Positions 1-8,772 of a stretch of 64,000 nt of DNA are shown here, piece by piece. Below the pieces are notes generated by a model, which worked only from the letters and a program-made list of their open reading frames with translations, made no database searches and had not been told where the DNA came from. The stretch is from the NCBI GenBank assembly GCA_024363285.1, contig AP024710.1:3256001-3320000 (forward strand), in the 5' to 3' direction. The position numbers and the translations under genes were made by a program. Origin of the DNA: Leptolinea sp. HRD-7 (GTDB lineage: Bacteria; Chloroflexota; Anaerolineae; Anaerolineales; Anaerolineaceae). Within the stretch, counting starts at the first letter, position 1, and the number at the start of each line of letters is the position of its first letter.

Positions 1-19
1 CTCACCCCGATGGGGCGAG
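1..19 (-). other. Hairpin at window edge, possible terminator
   Basis: CTCACCCC and GGGGCGAG pair around a 3-nt loop with one mismatch. It lies downstream of khpA on the minus strand. Any T-run that would make it a terminator falls outside the window, so the role is a guess. Confidence 0.3.
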
Positions 20-64
20 CCTGTTCTGTTATTTCGTCCTGGCATCCGGGTAGTCATATCCGGA

Positions 65-301
65 TCATCGCGGTTCAATAACGTCCAATGATGCCTGCTT
101 ACCTTCACGGGCAGCGGATACACGCAACAAAACACGCATGGCGTTGGCAACACGGCCGCTTTTACCGATAACCCGTCCCATATCGTCTTTGGCAACATGC
201 AACTCAAGGCGAATTTTCCCGCCTACCCGTTCCTGAGTCACCTTGACCTGGTCAGGATCATCAACCAGAGATTTGGCAATGTAATCAATTAAGTCTTTCA
301 T
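65..301 (-). CDS. khpA: KhpA-type KH-domain RNA-binding protein
   Basis: Small single KH-domain protein of 78 residues, the usual size for KhpA (YlqC), which binds RNA and in Gram-positive bacteria pairs with KhpB to affect cell elongation and division. The KH signature is the GxxG-type stretch VIGKSGRVANAMR, followed by a short beta strand ending in DVIEPR. The start is set at the ATG giving MKDLIDYIAKSL, which begins where the family normally begins; an in-frame ATG 21 bases upstream would add MAVHGET. It follows rpsP on the same strand, in the common order ffh-rpsP-khpA, which supports the call. In many genomes rimM and trmD come next, but that lies outside the window. Confidence 0.9.
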   Translation of the reverse strand: MKDLIDYIAKSLVDDPDQVKVTQERVGGKIRLELHVAKDDMGRVIGKSGRVANAMRVLLRVSAAREGKQASLDVIEPR

Positions 302-349
302 GGTCTCCCCATGAACAGCCATTCATATCCGGAGAAAACAACCTGAGAA

Positions 350-700
350 TTAGGCAGCCTTCTTTGTAGTTTTAGCGCTGATGTGACGGGCTTCGGCGGC
401 AGCTTTGGCTTCAGCCAGCAGGGCTTCCTGTGATTCACCGGCTTTAAGGCGGGCGAAGCGGGCGGTCAGCCCAACACTATTGAACAGTTTGACAACGGAT
501 TCACTGGGCTGCGCGCCTTTCAGCATCCAATCGTAAACCCGGTCTTCTTTGATATCCAGGGTAAAGGGTTCAGTGCGGGGATTGTAGGAACCCAGGATCT
601 CAATAAAGCGGCCATCGCGGGGTGATTCTTTGTCGGCAACGATCACACGATATGTGGCCTGGCCCTTGAGGCCGGTACGGCGAAGACGAATACGAACCAT
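350..700 (-). CDS. rpsP: 30S ribosomal protein S16
   Basis: Protein of the small ribosomal subunit needed for 30S assembly. The N-terminus MVRIRLRRTGLKGQATYRVIV and the motif DGRFIEILGSYNP are diagnostic for bS16. The core covers about residues 1-82; the remainder is an Ala/Lys-rich tail ending KTTKKAA, so at 116 residues it is longer than the roughly 80-90 of typical S16. AAGGAG sits about 8 bases before the ATG. It lies between ffh and khpA on the same strand with a 109-base gap to ffh, so it may share the ffh transcript. Confidence 0.97.
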   Translation of the reverse strand: MVRIRLRRTGLKGQATYRVIVADKESPRDGRFIEILGSYNPRTEPFTLDIKEDRVYDWMLKGAQPSESVVKLFNSVGLTARFARLKAGESQEALLAEAKAAAEARHISAKTTKKAA

Positions 701-809
701 CGAAAAATCTCCTTATTCGGAACGTAAAAAATTGATACAGAGGTTCAGGGGTTACCTGCGTCAGGTGAGGAGCGCTGAAGGGGTGCGCAACCGTCTGCAG
801 AAGAAAAAT

Positions 810-2132
810 TTACCCGAATAATCTGGGTAGACCCCTCCCGCCTGTTTTTTGCAGCGTTTTCATCAGTTTTTGAGCTTCCCTGAAGTTCTTTATAACCCGG
901 TTTACTTCCATAACTTCAACACCAGAGCCTCTGGCAATACGCCGTCGGCGGCTGGCGTTCAGGATATCCGGATCTCGACGTTCTTCACGGGTCATCGAGC
1001 TGATGATCGCTTCTGTCAATTTTAATTGCTTTTCCGCTTCCTGGGGAGGAACTTGCTGGGCTGCTTTTCCCAGATTTCCCGGAAGCATTTCAAAAATCTG
1101 TGAAATCGGACCAAGTTTACGGATCTGCTTCATCTGGGAAGCGAAATCCTCCAGCGTAAACTTGCCGGACATCATTTTTTCAGCCTGTTGCTTTGATTCA
1201 TCCAAATCAAATGCCTGCTCGGCTTTTTCAATCAACCCGATGACATCACCCATCCCCAAGATACGTGAAGCCAACCGGCGCGGATCATAAACTTCAAGGG
1301 CGTCAATCCCCTCGCCCACACCCAGGAATTTAATCGGCACACCGGTGACGCTGCGAATCGAAATCGCTGCGCCGCCGCGTGAGTCGCCATCCATCTTGGT
1401 TAAAATCAAACCGGATAGTGAAACGGTATCACGGAATCCTTCCGCGATATGCAATGCTTCCTGTCCGATCATGGAATCAACGACCAGTAATGTATCGGCC
1501 GGGGTGACTTTTTTCGTGATGGATTTTAATTCTTCCATGAGAGTTTCATCCATCTGAGAGCGGCCAGCTGTATCCACAATCAATACAGAATAACCACCCT
1601 TTGAACCCTGTTCAAATGCTTTTTGCACCAGCACAGGGGGCTTCAGGGTCGGATCGTGAAAGACTTCCACGCCAACCTTTTCACCCAGGGTTACCAATTG
1701 TTGCACAGCCGCCGGGCGATAGGGGTCTGCGGCAGCCAGTAGTACACGTTCACCCTGTGAACGCAAAATGCGGGCTAATTTTGCCGCTGCAGTGGTTTTA
1801 CCGGAGCCTTGCAAACCAACAAGCATGATCACCCGGGGCTTCTCACCGGTCAGGTTCAACCGTTCCGGCTCTCCCAGGGTGGAGATCAATTCTTCATGGA
1901 CAATTTTAATCACCTGCTGCGCCGGGTTCAACGCGCGGGAAACTTCAGCTCCCACGGCGCGTTCGCGTACACCGCTGGTGAATTTCTTTACCACAGAGTA
2001 GTGAACGTCAGCTTCCAATAACGCCAGCCGCACTTCTCGAAGCGCGGCATCCACATCTTCTTCAGAAAGCTTGCCTCTTCTTCGAAGCTGGGTGAAAACC
2101 TGGTTCAGTCGTTCAGTTAATGATTCAAACAT
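810..2132 (-). CDS. ffh: Signal recognition particle GTPase Ffh (SRP54)
   Basis: GTPase that binds 4.5S RNA and signal sequences of nascent membrane and secreted proteins and docks with FtsY. Domains in order: N bundle (about 1-90), G domain with P-loop GLQGSGKTT (106-114), DTAGR near 187 and TKMDGDSRGG near 246, then the Met-rich M domain from about 300 (MMSGKFTLEDFASQM, RRRRIARGSG). At 440 residues it is of normal size and ends soon after the RNA-binding helices. It is the first gene of the minus-strand group ffh-rpsP-khpA. Confidence 0.98.
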   Translation of the reverse strand: MFESLTERLNQVFTQLRRRGKLSEEDVDAALREVRLALLEADVHYSVVKKFTSGVRERAVGAEVSRALNPAQQVIKIVHEELISTLGEPERLNLTGEKPRVIMLVGLQGSGKTTAAAKLARILRSQGERVLLAAADPYRPAAVQQLVTLGEKVGVEVFHDPTLKPPVLVQKAFEQGSKGGYSVLIVDTAGRSQMDETLMEELKSITKKVTPADTLLVVDSMIGQEALHIAEGFRDTVSLSGLILTKMDGDSRGGAAISIRSVTGVPIKFLGVGEGIDALEVYDPRRLASRILGMGDVIGLIEKAEQAFDLDESKQQAEKMMSGKFTLEDFASQMKQIRKLGPISQIFEMLPGNLGKAAQQVPPQEAEKQLKLTEAIISSMTREERRDPDILNASRRRRIARGSGVEVMEVNRVIKNFREAQKLMKTLQKTGGRGLPRLFG

Positions 2133-2260
2133 ATACTTTTTCTTCGGTATTCAAGGACGACAAGTATACCCTGAAACGCTCTATCTTCAAGTACCGGAAA
2201 GAATTTTTATGTAAATTGAAAGCAGCTTTGACCATCGATACCTCTAAAGCAATAAGGCAA

Positions 2261-2289
2261 TTGCAATCTTGTAAAATAATTAATATGAA
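2261..2289 (+). promoter_or_regulatory. Putative sigma70 promoter for the degV gene
   Basis: TTGCAA at 2261-2266 and TATGAA at 2284-2289 are separated by 17 bases, about 100 bases before the degV start codon. The match to consensus is moderate, and no operator or riboswitch was recognised in this 261-base gap. Confidence 0.4.
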
Positions 2290-2393
2290 TATTATGTCAG
2301 TCGATTACAAATCGTAACGAAAAAATAAGTCCGGTGTTGTTATCCAAAGAGATATCGCACACAGAATATCGGTGTGTTTACGAGGAGATAAGG

Positions 2394-3251
2394 ATGTCAA
2401 AAATTGCCATTGTTACCGATAGTACAGCCACCATACCCGCTGAATTACTTAAGAATTACCCGGTTTTTATTGCTCCCCTTCAGGTTATCTGGGATGAGAA
2501 ATCATATCTCGATGGTATTGATATCAAACCATCTGAGTTCTATTCCAGGTTGAGTAAATCAACGACGATGCCTTCTACCTCACAGGTGACTCCGGCCAAT
2601 TTCATGACCGTATATGAAGACCTGATACGTAAAGATTATCAGATCATCAGCATTCACATATCGCAAAAATTAAGCGGCACACTGGATTCCGCCACCCAGG
2701 CCAAACACCAGTTTCCGGGAGCCCGCATTGAATTATTTGATTCCGCCTCCACTGCCATGGCCATGGGCTTTCAGGTTCTGGCAGTTGCACGAGCGGCATC
2801 TTTGGGCGCGTCAATGGATGAATGCCTGGCTGTGGCGAAAAAAGCCCGACAACACACCGGTGTTCTTTTCATGGCCTCCACGCTTGAATTTCTACACCGC
2901 GGCGGACGCATCGGCGGAGCAGCCCGGTTTCTTGGCACTGCGTTGGATCTAAAACCCATCCTGGAAGTTCGTGACGGCCGTATTGAAGCTGTAGAACGGG
3001 TTCGTTCCATTAATAAAGCCATTGACCGTCTCGTCGAGCTTGCAGTCCGCCGGATAGATTCACGGTCTCCGATCCGCCTGTCTGCCATTCACGCGAATGA
3101 TCCTGAAAACGCGGCCAACCTGTTAGAAAAGGTGAAGAGCAAATTCAACATAACAGAAGTCAGTGAAACCATGATCACCGAAGTCAGCCCGGTTTTGGGC
3201 ACACACACCGGTCCGGGAACAGTGGGAATCGGTTTTATGGCCGGAATGTAA
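2394..3251 (+). CDS. DegV family fatty-acid-binding protein
   Basis: DegV (FakB-like) proteins bind long-chain fatty acids; in Firmicutes they present them to the kinase FakA. The family opening is clear: KIAIVTDSTATIP at residues 3-15, then SQVTPANF and SQKLSGTLDSA, whose Ser/Thr residues contact the carboxylate, and HRGGRIGGAARFLG and TGPGTVGIGF near the end. The ATG at 2394 is chosen because GAGGAG lies 5 bases upstream; an in-frame ATG 60 bases earlier has no such site. It is 285 residues long, normal for the family. No FakA-type kinase gene is adjacent, so its partner is unknown. DUF1015 follows after 43 bases, probably co-transcribed. Confidence 0.9.
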   Translation: MSKIAIVTDSTATIPAELLKNYPVFIAPLQVIWDEKSYLDGIDIKPSEFYSRLSKSTTMPSTSQVTPANFMTVYEDLIRKDYQIISIHISQKLSGTLDSATQAKHQFPGARIELFDSASTAMAMGFQVLAVARAASLGASMDECLAVAKKARQHTGVLFMASTLEFLHRGGRIGGAARFLGTALDLKPILEVRDGRIEAVERVRSINKAIDRLVELAVRRIDSRSPIRLSAIHANDPENAANLLEKVKSKFNITEVSETMITEVSPVLGTHTGPGTVGIGFMAGM

Positions 3252-3294
3252 ATTTGTTACAATCCAGGTATTCCTGAATCACCTGGAGGCGTTA

Positions 3295-4614
3295 ATGCGT
3301 GTGTATCCATCGGTTGGCCTGCAAGTTGCTGATATTCTTTTGCCCGGTCGTAGTATTGACATGCCCAAATGGGCTGTCATCGCCTGTGATCAGTACACAT
3401 CTCAACCTGAATACTGGCAAAAAGTAAAAGAAATCGTTGGCAATGCACCATCGACATTAAATTTGATTTTTCCCGAAGTATATCTTGGTAAGAACGACGA
3501 AGAAGCTCATATTCATGCAATTAACCAGAGCATGGCATCGTTCCTGGATCAAGGTTTGTTTGACTCTTTTGAAGGGCTGGTCGCGGTTGAACGCCAGGTC
3601 GGGGCATCTGTGCGAAAGGGAATTATGCTCGCGCTTGATCTGGAAAAGTACGATTTCAACCGCGGTTCCCAGTCGCTGATCCGTGCTACGGAAGGAACGA
3701 TCCTTGATCGGCTCCCTCCCCGCATAAAGATTCGCAAAAATGCCCCTCTTGAACTTCCACACATTCTGGTTCTTGTTGATGATCCACAAAAAACCGTGAT
3801 CGAACCAGTATGGGATTCCGTTCAAAACACCCGGCCGTTGTACGATTTTGATCTGATGCTGGGAAGCGGGCATATCAAAGGTTGGAAAGTAACAGATGCT
3901 GATGTGGAAAAAAACATGGTCGCCGCGCTGGAAAAATTGTCCGACCCGGGGACGTTCCAGAAAAAGTACCGGGTGGGTCCGGAAAAAAGCGTACTGCTTT
4001 ACGCTGTTGGAGACGGAAATCACTCTCTGGCCACTGCTAAATCCGTATGGGAGATGAACAAAGGCCGCCTGGGCATGGACCACCCCTCCCGTTATGCCCT
4101 GGTGGAATTGGAAAACCTGCACGACCCTTCATTGGTGTTTGAACCCATTCATCGTGTATTGACCGGCACCAATTCAGAAGCCATCCTTGCCGGGATGCAT
4201 TCATTCTATGGAGCGCGTCTCAAGATTGAAACAATCGATTCATTCGACAAAATGGTAGATAAAGTGCGTCATCACACAGGTTTTTCTCAGTGTTTCGGAA
4301 TGTTGACGCCCGGCGGTTTCCTTATAGCTGAAGTGCTTCAGCCTGATTCCAACTTGCCGGTTGGAACATTACAGGCTTTCCTGGATAAATGGCTACAAAC
4401 CGCCTCAACTGTGGCAATTGACTACGTCCATGGTGATGATGTTCTGATAGACCTTTCATCCAAACCGGGCAACGTCGGTTTTTACCTTCCGGCGATGTCA
4501 AAAGACGAACTCTTCCGCACTGTCATTCTGGATGGCGCTCTCCCCCGTAAAACTTTCTCTATGGGAGAAGCCCATGAAAAACGTTTTTATCTGGAAGCCA
4601 GAAAAATCGCTTAA
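3295..4614 (+). CDS. DUF1015 family protein
   Basis: 439-residue protein of the DUF1015 (SerB-cluster) family, recognised from the N-terminal block with MPKWAVIACDQYTSQPEYW and LIFPEVYLG, and the central YAVGDGNHSLATAKSVWE. The DGNHS motif resembles nucleotide or phosphate handling sites, but the biochemical role is not established. In anaerobes such genes often neighbour serine or phosphoglycerate metabolism; here no such gene is adjacent. GGAGG lies 5-6 bases before the start codon. It shares the strand with degV and is closed by a strong terminator. Confidence 0.85.
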   Translation: MRVYPSVGLQVADILLPGRSIDMPKWAVIACDQYTSQPEYWQKVKEIVGNAPSTLNLIFPEVYLGKNDEEAHIHAINQSMASFLDQGLFDSFEGLVAVERQVGASVRKGIMLALDLEKYDFNRGSQSLIRATEGTILDRLPPRIKIRKNAPLELPHILVLVDDPQKTVIEPVWDSVQNTRPLYDFDLMLGSGHIKGWKVTDADVEKNMVAALEKLSDPGTFQKKYRVGPEKSVLLYAVGDGNHSLATAKSVWEMNKGRLGMDHPSRYALVELENLHDPSLVFEPIHRVLTGTNSEAILAGMHSFYGARLKIETIDSFDKMVDKVRHHTGFSQCFGMLTPGGFLIAEVLQPDSNLPVGTLQAFLDKWLQTASTVAIDYVHGDDVLIDLSSKPGNVGFYLPAMSKDELFRTVILDGALPRKTFSMGEAHEKRFYLEARKIA

Positions 4615-4631
4615 GGTTTTTTTTATGATCA

Positions 4632-4671
4632 AAAAAATCGATCGGAGTAATTATTCTCCGATCGATTTTTT
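4632..4671. terminator. Bidirectional rho-independent terminator
   Basis: A perfect 16-bp stem (arms 4632-4647 and 4656-4671, core ATCGATCGGAG) with an 8-base loop begins with an A-run and ends with a T-run. It separates the convergent DUF1015 and ParA-like genes and can serve both. Confidence 0.93.
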
Positions 4672-4676
4672 CCTTT

Positions 4677-5459
4677 TTATGATTGGGAGTGCCCGTTCAA
4701 AAGAACCGTGCTGAGTTCTGAAAAAACGGGCGTTAGCCGATCAGGGAAGGTTTGATCAACCCATTCGCTGCGTACAAGGGTTTTCGAATAGGGAATACCG
4801 GTAAGTATTTTTGCGGTATTCAAAAGTGGGTTATTCTTCAGACTTTCATTCCAGCTTTCCATGGTGGCTTCTTCCCACTTGGCATTGCCAATACCCACCG
4901 GCACAATACCGGCCAACTGTTTACGTTGACGTAGTACCAGTTGAATGGTATCGGCTGTAGGTTTCCGGTTCTGCATAGAAAGCATAAGCGGCACAAAAAC
5001 CTTGTCTGTTGATGCAGAGATGGCCATAGAGACCAGGAAAGGCGCGGTACCCGTGTCGACCAGAACGATCAGGTCCTCAGAAAAAGATGCTTCTTCCAGG
5101 GCGTATTTCAAAATATCCGGCGATTCACCCATGCTCAATAGACTCGTCACACGGTAATCCGCGGGAATGACGAAGACGTTCTCATTATATTTAGACCGCA
5201 TTAATGACTTCTGAACCACCGACCGGGTATCGCCGCCCTCGCGCACGGTTTCCAGTACAGTAAAAACTGTCGGGCCGGCTTTACCATCGATAGTTGCACG
5301 GGCTTCTGAACCACAAAAAAGTGTAGTGCTGCCACCCTGCGGATCGATATCCACAATAATGATGCGTTTTTTGTAGAATTGAGTCAGGTAACTGGCCATC
5401 AAGCCGGTAATTGTGGTTTTTCCAGTTCCGCCCTTCATGGACGTAAAGGTCGTTATCAT
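4677..5459 (-). CDS. ParA/MinD-like ATPase, orphan
   Basis: 260-residue P-loop ATPase with a deviant Walker A at the N-terminus (MKGGTGKTT, with the signature Lys), VDIDPQGG as the A-prime motif near 38-45, and VLVDTGTAP as Walker B near 133. This is the ParA/Soj fold that positions DNA or protein cargo. There is no ParB, parS cluster or replication gene nearby, so it is neither an obvious chromosome nor plasmid partitioning unit. It starts 173 bases from the divergent WD40 gene and its 3' end is next to a terminator. Cargo cannot be predicted. Confidence 0.8.
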   Translation of the reverse strand: MITTFTSMKGGTGKTTITGLMASYLTQFYKKRIIIVDIDPQGGSTTLFCGSEARATIDGKAGPTVFTVLETVREGGDTRSVVQKSLMRSKYNENVFVIPADYRVTSLLSMGESPDILKYALEEASFSEDLIVLVDTGTAPFLVSMAISASTDKVFVPLMLSMQNRKPTADTIQLVLRQRKQLAGIVPVGIGNAKWEEATMESWNESLKNNPLLNTAKILTGIPYSKTLVRSEWVDQTFPDRLTPVFSELSTVLLNGHSQS

Positions 5460-5541
5460 AGAGAATTTACCTCAAAATAAATATTACCCGACCAGGTATT
5501 ATTGTTTCATCAATTGCCGGGGTGAGCATCTTACCTGCGTA

Positions 5542-5573
5542 ATTTGGCTTTGCCAAATATCTGATATTATAAT
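5542..5573 (+). promoter_or_regulatory. Putative promoter with overlapping palindrome
   Basis: TTGGCT (5544-5549) and TATAAT (5568-5573) with an 18-base spacer form a sigma70-type promoter for the WD40 gene. A perfect inverted repeat, ATTTGGC-ttt-GCCAAAT (5542-5558), covers the -35 and is a candidate repressor site. The regulator is unknown. Confidence 0.45.
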
Positions 5574-5632
5574 CTCATTACTCGAATTTTCCACCATATG
5601 TATCCCGGTCCATTCCAGAGTGAGGAAAAACC

Positions 5633-7864
5633 TTGCAACAACGTAATTACTTACCCGGCACAACGCTTACGATTGCTCTGATAGTAAAAATCCTTGTTTC
5701 ATTGTCACTCTTACTACTATCAATCGTTGTGATCTTATTCTCCACCCGGTCCGTTGCTGGAATCACTCGAACACCCGGCACACCAAAGCCCACCATGACC
5801 AGGCAAGTTAAAACGCCCATGGTGCTGTTCTGGCGCAAAACTTCACCACCAACAGCCACGAAACCTGCCACTTCGACTCCGGTTTCGCCAATAATACCGA
5901 CTCAATCTCGCCCGGAAATGGCTGCCGTACAACCGACTGCCATTCCGGCATCTCCCACCGCGCTACCTCAACCAACCCAGATTCCACCCACGCAAGTCCA
6001 GCCGACGGAAGCTCCCGCCCAACCTACCGCGGCTCCTGCTGGTATCGATGTCCCATCCATTCAGCCAGTGTTTCAACTTCCTGATCAGCCTATCCGGTCT
6101 GATAATCTCGCGTATTTGAGACCCATCGGACAATTGGGAAAAGGCCGTATCAATCAAGTTCTCTGGGGGCTTCCGGGGCAACCCGGTGGTGTGCTTTTAG
6201 CTATCACCAACGGTGGTTTTTTCAATCTTGACCCGGCTACAGGCACCGAGACCAATTCAGTATTCATGAGTTCGAGCATTTCGAATGCTGTAATTAGTCC
6301 AGATGGTTCTCGTTTGGTAACAAATGGAAAAGACAACGCCATCATCATCTGGAAATATGGAACGAATGAAGCTATTGCCCGCATAGATACCCAGGGAATA
6401 ACCATTACCTCACTGGCATACAGCCCGGATGGGAAGTCCATACTGGGTTCTGGTGCTGATGGCAATATCTATTTATGGAACGCTGCTGACGGAGCTTTAC
6501 TCAAAGTTCTTGAAGGAACTGGCAATCCGATTCGCACAATGCAGATCAGCCCTGACGGACAGTTGGTAGTTGCCGGTTCTGAAGACAAGACCCTTTCAAT
6601 GTGGAATGTCTCTTCCGGAATCCGCTTCATTTCCATTACAGCACATTACAAACCGGTAAATATGGTCACGATCAGCCCGGATTCCAAAATCGTCGCTTCA
6701 GCCAGTGACGACAAAACATTCATTCTGTGGGATACCACAAATGGAAAACAGATACGTTTAATTTCGGTTGATTCCGGTGTGCGCGGGTTAGCCTTTACCA
6801 GAGACGGAACAGGTATCGTGTCAGGAGAACAGAATGGTACCGTTAGTCTGTGGGATACAAATACGGGAAAACTGACGAAAACTATTGGTAAGGTTCCTGG
6901 CGAGGTTAATACTATCGCGTTCAACGTGGATGGTTCGCTTATGGCCATCGGCGCAAATACCCTACACATCTGGCGTCCCTCAGATGACGCGCTGGTTGCT
7001 CCGTTTAAAGGATTTACCAATTCAGTCACCTGCGTTGCGTTCAACCCGGATGCCGGGTTGCTGGCTGCCGGAAATCAAGACGGAAAGATCACACTATGGT
7101 CTCCTCAGGAGAATACAGAAAAAGCCGTTCTTGAAGGACATATAGGAAACGTAAATACCATGCTATTCAGCCCCAATGGCCGTTTTCTGGCTTCTGGAGG
7201 GGCTGATAATACCATCATCGTATGGGATATCGCGAGCGGACAAAAAGTCTACATGATCCGCGGACACAGCGGCGGAGTGCGGTCTTTAGCATTCAGTTCT
7301 GATGGAACCCGGCTGGCTTCCGCGGGTGGATGGGTTGATATAACCCTGAAAATGTGGGACATGAACACCGGGAATGGCCTGTATAACATTACAGGTTTTA
7401 CCAAAGGTGACATTGAACTGGCTCTTCGCAACGGTTCGAACATGCTGGCCTCCGCCGGTGGTGACGGCATTATTCGAGTGTGGAATTTTGATACACGCCA
7501 GCTAATTTCGTCTCTTGAAAAACACACTCGGGCTGTGCGCAGTATTATCTTCAGTCAGGATGGAAACCTGATGGCATCATCCAGCGAAGATGGCAACAGT
7601 TATATCTGGGAAACCGGCGGTTGGACCATGTTGAAAAACCTCCAGACAAAAGGCTCAAGTTCACTGGCTTTTTCATCAGACAACAAAATTCTGGCTGTTG
7701 GTGGCGAAGGCATTGAATTTTGGGATACTGACTCGGGCAATTTATTAACATCCTTACCCGGAACATCAGGCACTACGGTGAAACTATCACTGTCTTCAGA
7801 TGGCAAGGTTCTTGCGGCCGGTTCAACTGACGGTACAATCCGGCTTTACGGAATTAAAGAATAA
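5633..7864 (+). CDS. Membrane-anchored WD40-repeat protein
   Basis: 743-residue protein. An N-terminal hydrophobic helix (about residues 11-35) is followed by a Pro/Thr/Ala-rich linker to about residue 140. The rest is a run of WD40 blades, roughly a dozen, each with FSPDG-like and LWD/VWD turns (VISPDGSRLVTNGKDNAI, FSPNGRFLASGGADNTIIV). The propeller should sit outside the membrane and act as a binding platform; no catalytic domain is seen. The start is a TTG preceded by GAGGA about 8 bases upstream; the first Met-coding ATG would delete part of the anchor. It opens a run of five exported proteins up to 13.1 kb. Confidence 0.85.
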   Translation: MQQRNYLPGTTLTIALIVKILVSLSLLLLSIVVILFSTRSVAGITRTPGTPKPTMTRQVKTPMVLFWRKTSPPTATKPATSTPVSPIIPTQSRPEMAAVQPTAIPASPTALPQPTQIPPTQVQPTEAPAQPTAAPAGIDVPSIQPVFQLPDQPIRSDNLAYLRPIGQLGKGRINQVLWGLPGQPGGVLLAITNGGFFNLDPATGTETNSVFMSSSISNAVISPDGSRLVTNGKDNAIIIWKYGTNEAIARIDTQGITITSLAYSPDGKSILGSGADGNIYLWNAADGALLKVLEGTGNPIRTMQISPDGQLVVAGSEDKTLSMWNVSSGIRFISITAHYKPVNMVTISPDSKIVASASDDKTFILWDTTNGKQIRLISVDSGVRGLAFTRDGTGIVSGEQNGTVSLWDTNTGKLTKTIGKVPGEVNTIAFNVDGSLMAIGANTLHIWRPSDDALVAPFKGFTNSVTCVAFNPDAGLLAAGNQDGKITLWSPQENTEKAVLEGHIGNVNTMLFSPNGRFLASGGADNTIIVWDIASGQKVYMIRGHSGGVRSLAFSSDGTRLASAGGWVDITLKMWDMNTGNGLYNITGFTKGDIELALRNGSNMLASAGGDGIIRVWNFDTRQLISSLEKHTRAVRSIIFSQDGNLMASSSEDGNSYIWETGGWTMLKNLQTKGSSSLAFSSDNKILAVGGEGIEFWDTDSGNLLTSLPGTSGTTVKLSLSSDGKVLAAGSTDGTIRLYGIKE

Positions 7865-7944
7865 GAAAAGTCCGTCGATTTCAGGTTAAAATACAAACAC
7901 TCGAAACCAAATTTTTGTAATGCAGCTTTTGAGGAGGAGTAAAG

Positions 7945-8685
7945 ATGAATAACAACGATAAATCAGTATGGGATGGCGTCATTCTGGTAGCGTCTTATCA
8001 TTTCCTGATGGCCGTGGTCTGCCTTTTGGGAGCCGCCGCTACTGTAGTGTTTGCCATTATCCCTAACCTGTCTACAGCTACCGGCAGCCCTCAATCCATC
8101 TTTTTGCCGGTCATCGGAGGAATCTTCGGTCTCATCCTCAGCATCTGGTATGCCTCCATTGGCTCTGGTCTGATCCGGCTTAAAAACAGTTCCCGCATGG
8201 GCGCGGTATTTCTCGCACTGTTTGGTTCGATCGGTGGATTGTTTGTTTTACTTGGCGCAGGTATCCCTGTGATTAACGGCCTTCTACCGGATGTTGGAGC
8301 TGTAACCGGTGTGGCGGTCGCCAGTATATGCGGATACTCTCTGATGACCTTCCTGGATATCATCGTGCTGATTTTCCTGTATTCCGGACGTGTCCGCGCT
8401 GTATTCTATGGGGAACCATGGACTCCTGAAAGTGCCAGCGTTCCCGGACTCGGCACAATAGTCCGCGCGGCCATCCTGGGCGTGCCGATGGCAGCCCCGA
8501 CGGCTGTACCGATGCCCCAGGTAACCCCGGTCATCCCGCAGCCTGCCGCCCCGGCACCCATTGCGCCTGTAGCCACTTCACAACCGGTTGTGCCTGCACA
8601 CCGCGAGCCTCCAACCACCCCTCCGGTTGACGATCTGGATACCCCGGGTGATCTATTCACTGAACCGGCTCCGAGAAAACGGTAA
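7945..8685 (+). CDS. Tetraspan membrane protein with Pro-rich C-terminus
   Basis: 246-residue protein of unknown family. Four hydrophobic segments are visible at about residues 14-38, 52-75, 87-108 and 116-145, followed by a cytoplasmic or external tail of about 90 residues rich in Pro, Ala and Val (repeats of PQVTPVIPQPAAPAP type) ending in KR. GAGGAGGAG precedes the ATG by 8 bases. It lies 80 bases after the WD40 gene on the same strand with no terminator between, so co-transcription is likely. No function is assigned. Confidence 0.75.
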   Translation: MNNNDKSVWDGVILVASYHFLMAVVCLLGAAATVVFAIIPNLSTATGSPQSIFLPVIGGIFGLILSIWYASIGSGLIRLKNSSRMGAVFLALFGSIGGLFVLLGAGIPVINGLLPDVGAVTGVAVASICGYSLMTFLDIIVLIFLYSGRVRAVFYGEPWTPESASVPGLGTIVRAAILGVPMAAPTAVPMPQVTPVIPQPAAPAPIAPVATSQPVVPAHREPPTTPPVDDLDTPGDLFTEPAPRKR

Positions 8686-8701
8686 TACTTAACCATCCCA
8701 G

Positions 8702-8735
8702 GAGAGGCTGACCAGCATACGGCAGCCTCTCTTTT
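8702..8735 (+). terminator. Rho-independent terminator
   Basis: GAGAGGCTG (8702-8710) pairs with CAGCCTCTC (8723-8731), 9 bp with a 12-base loop, followed by TTTT. It closes the WD40/tetraspan unit just before the M23 gene. Confidence 0.8.
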
Positions 8736-8772
8736 CCGGATTTTCTATCCTGTTTTTGGATATCAGGGGTAC

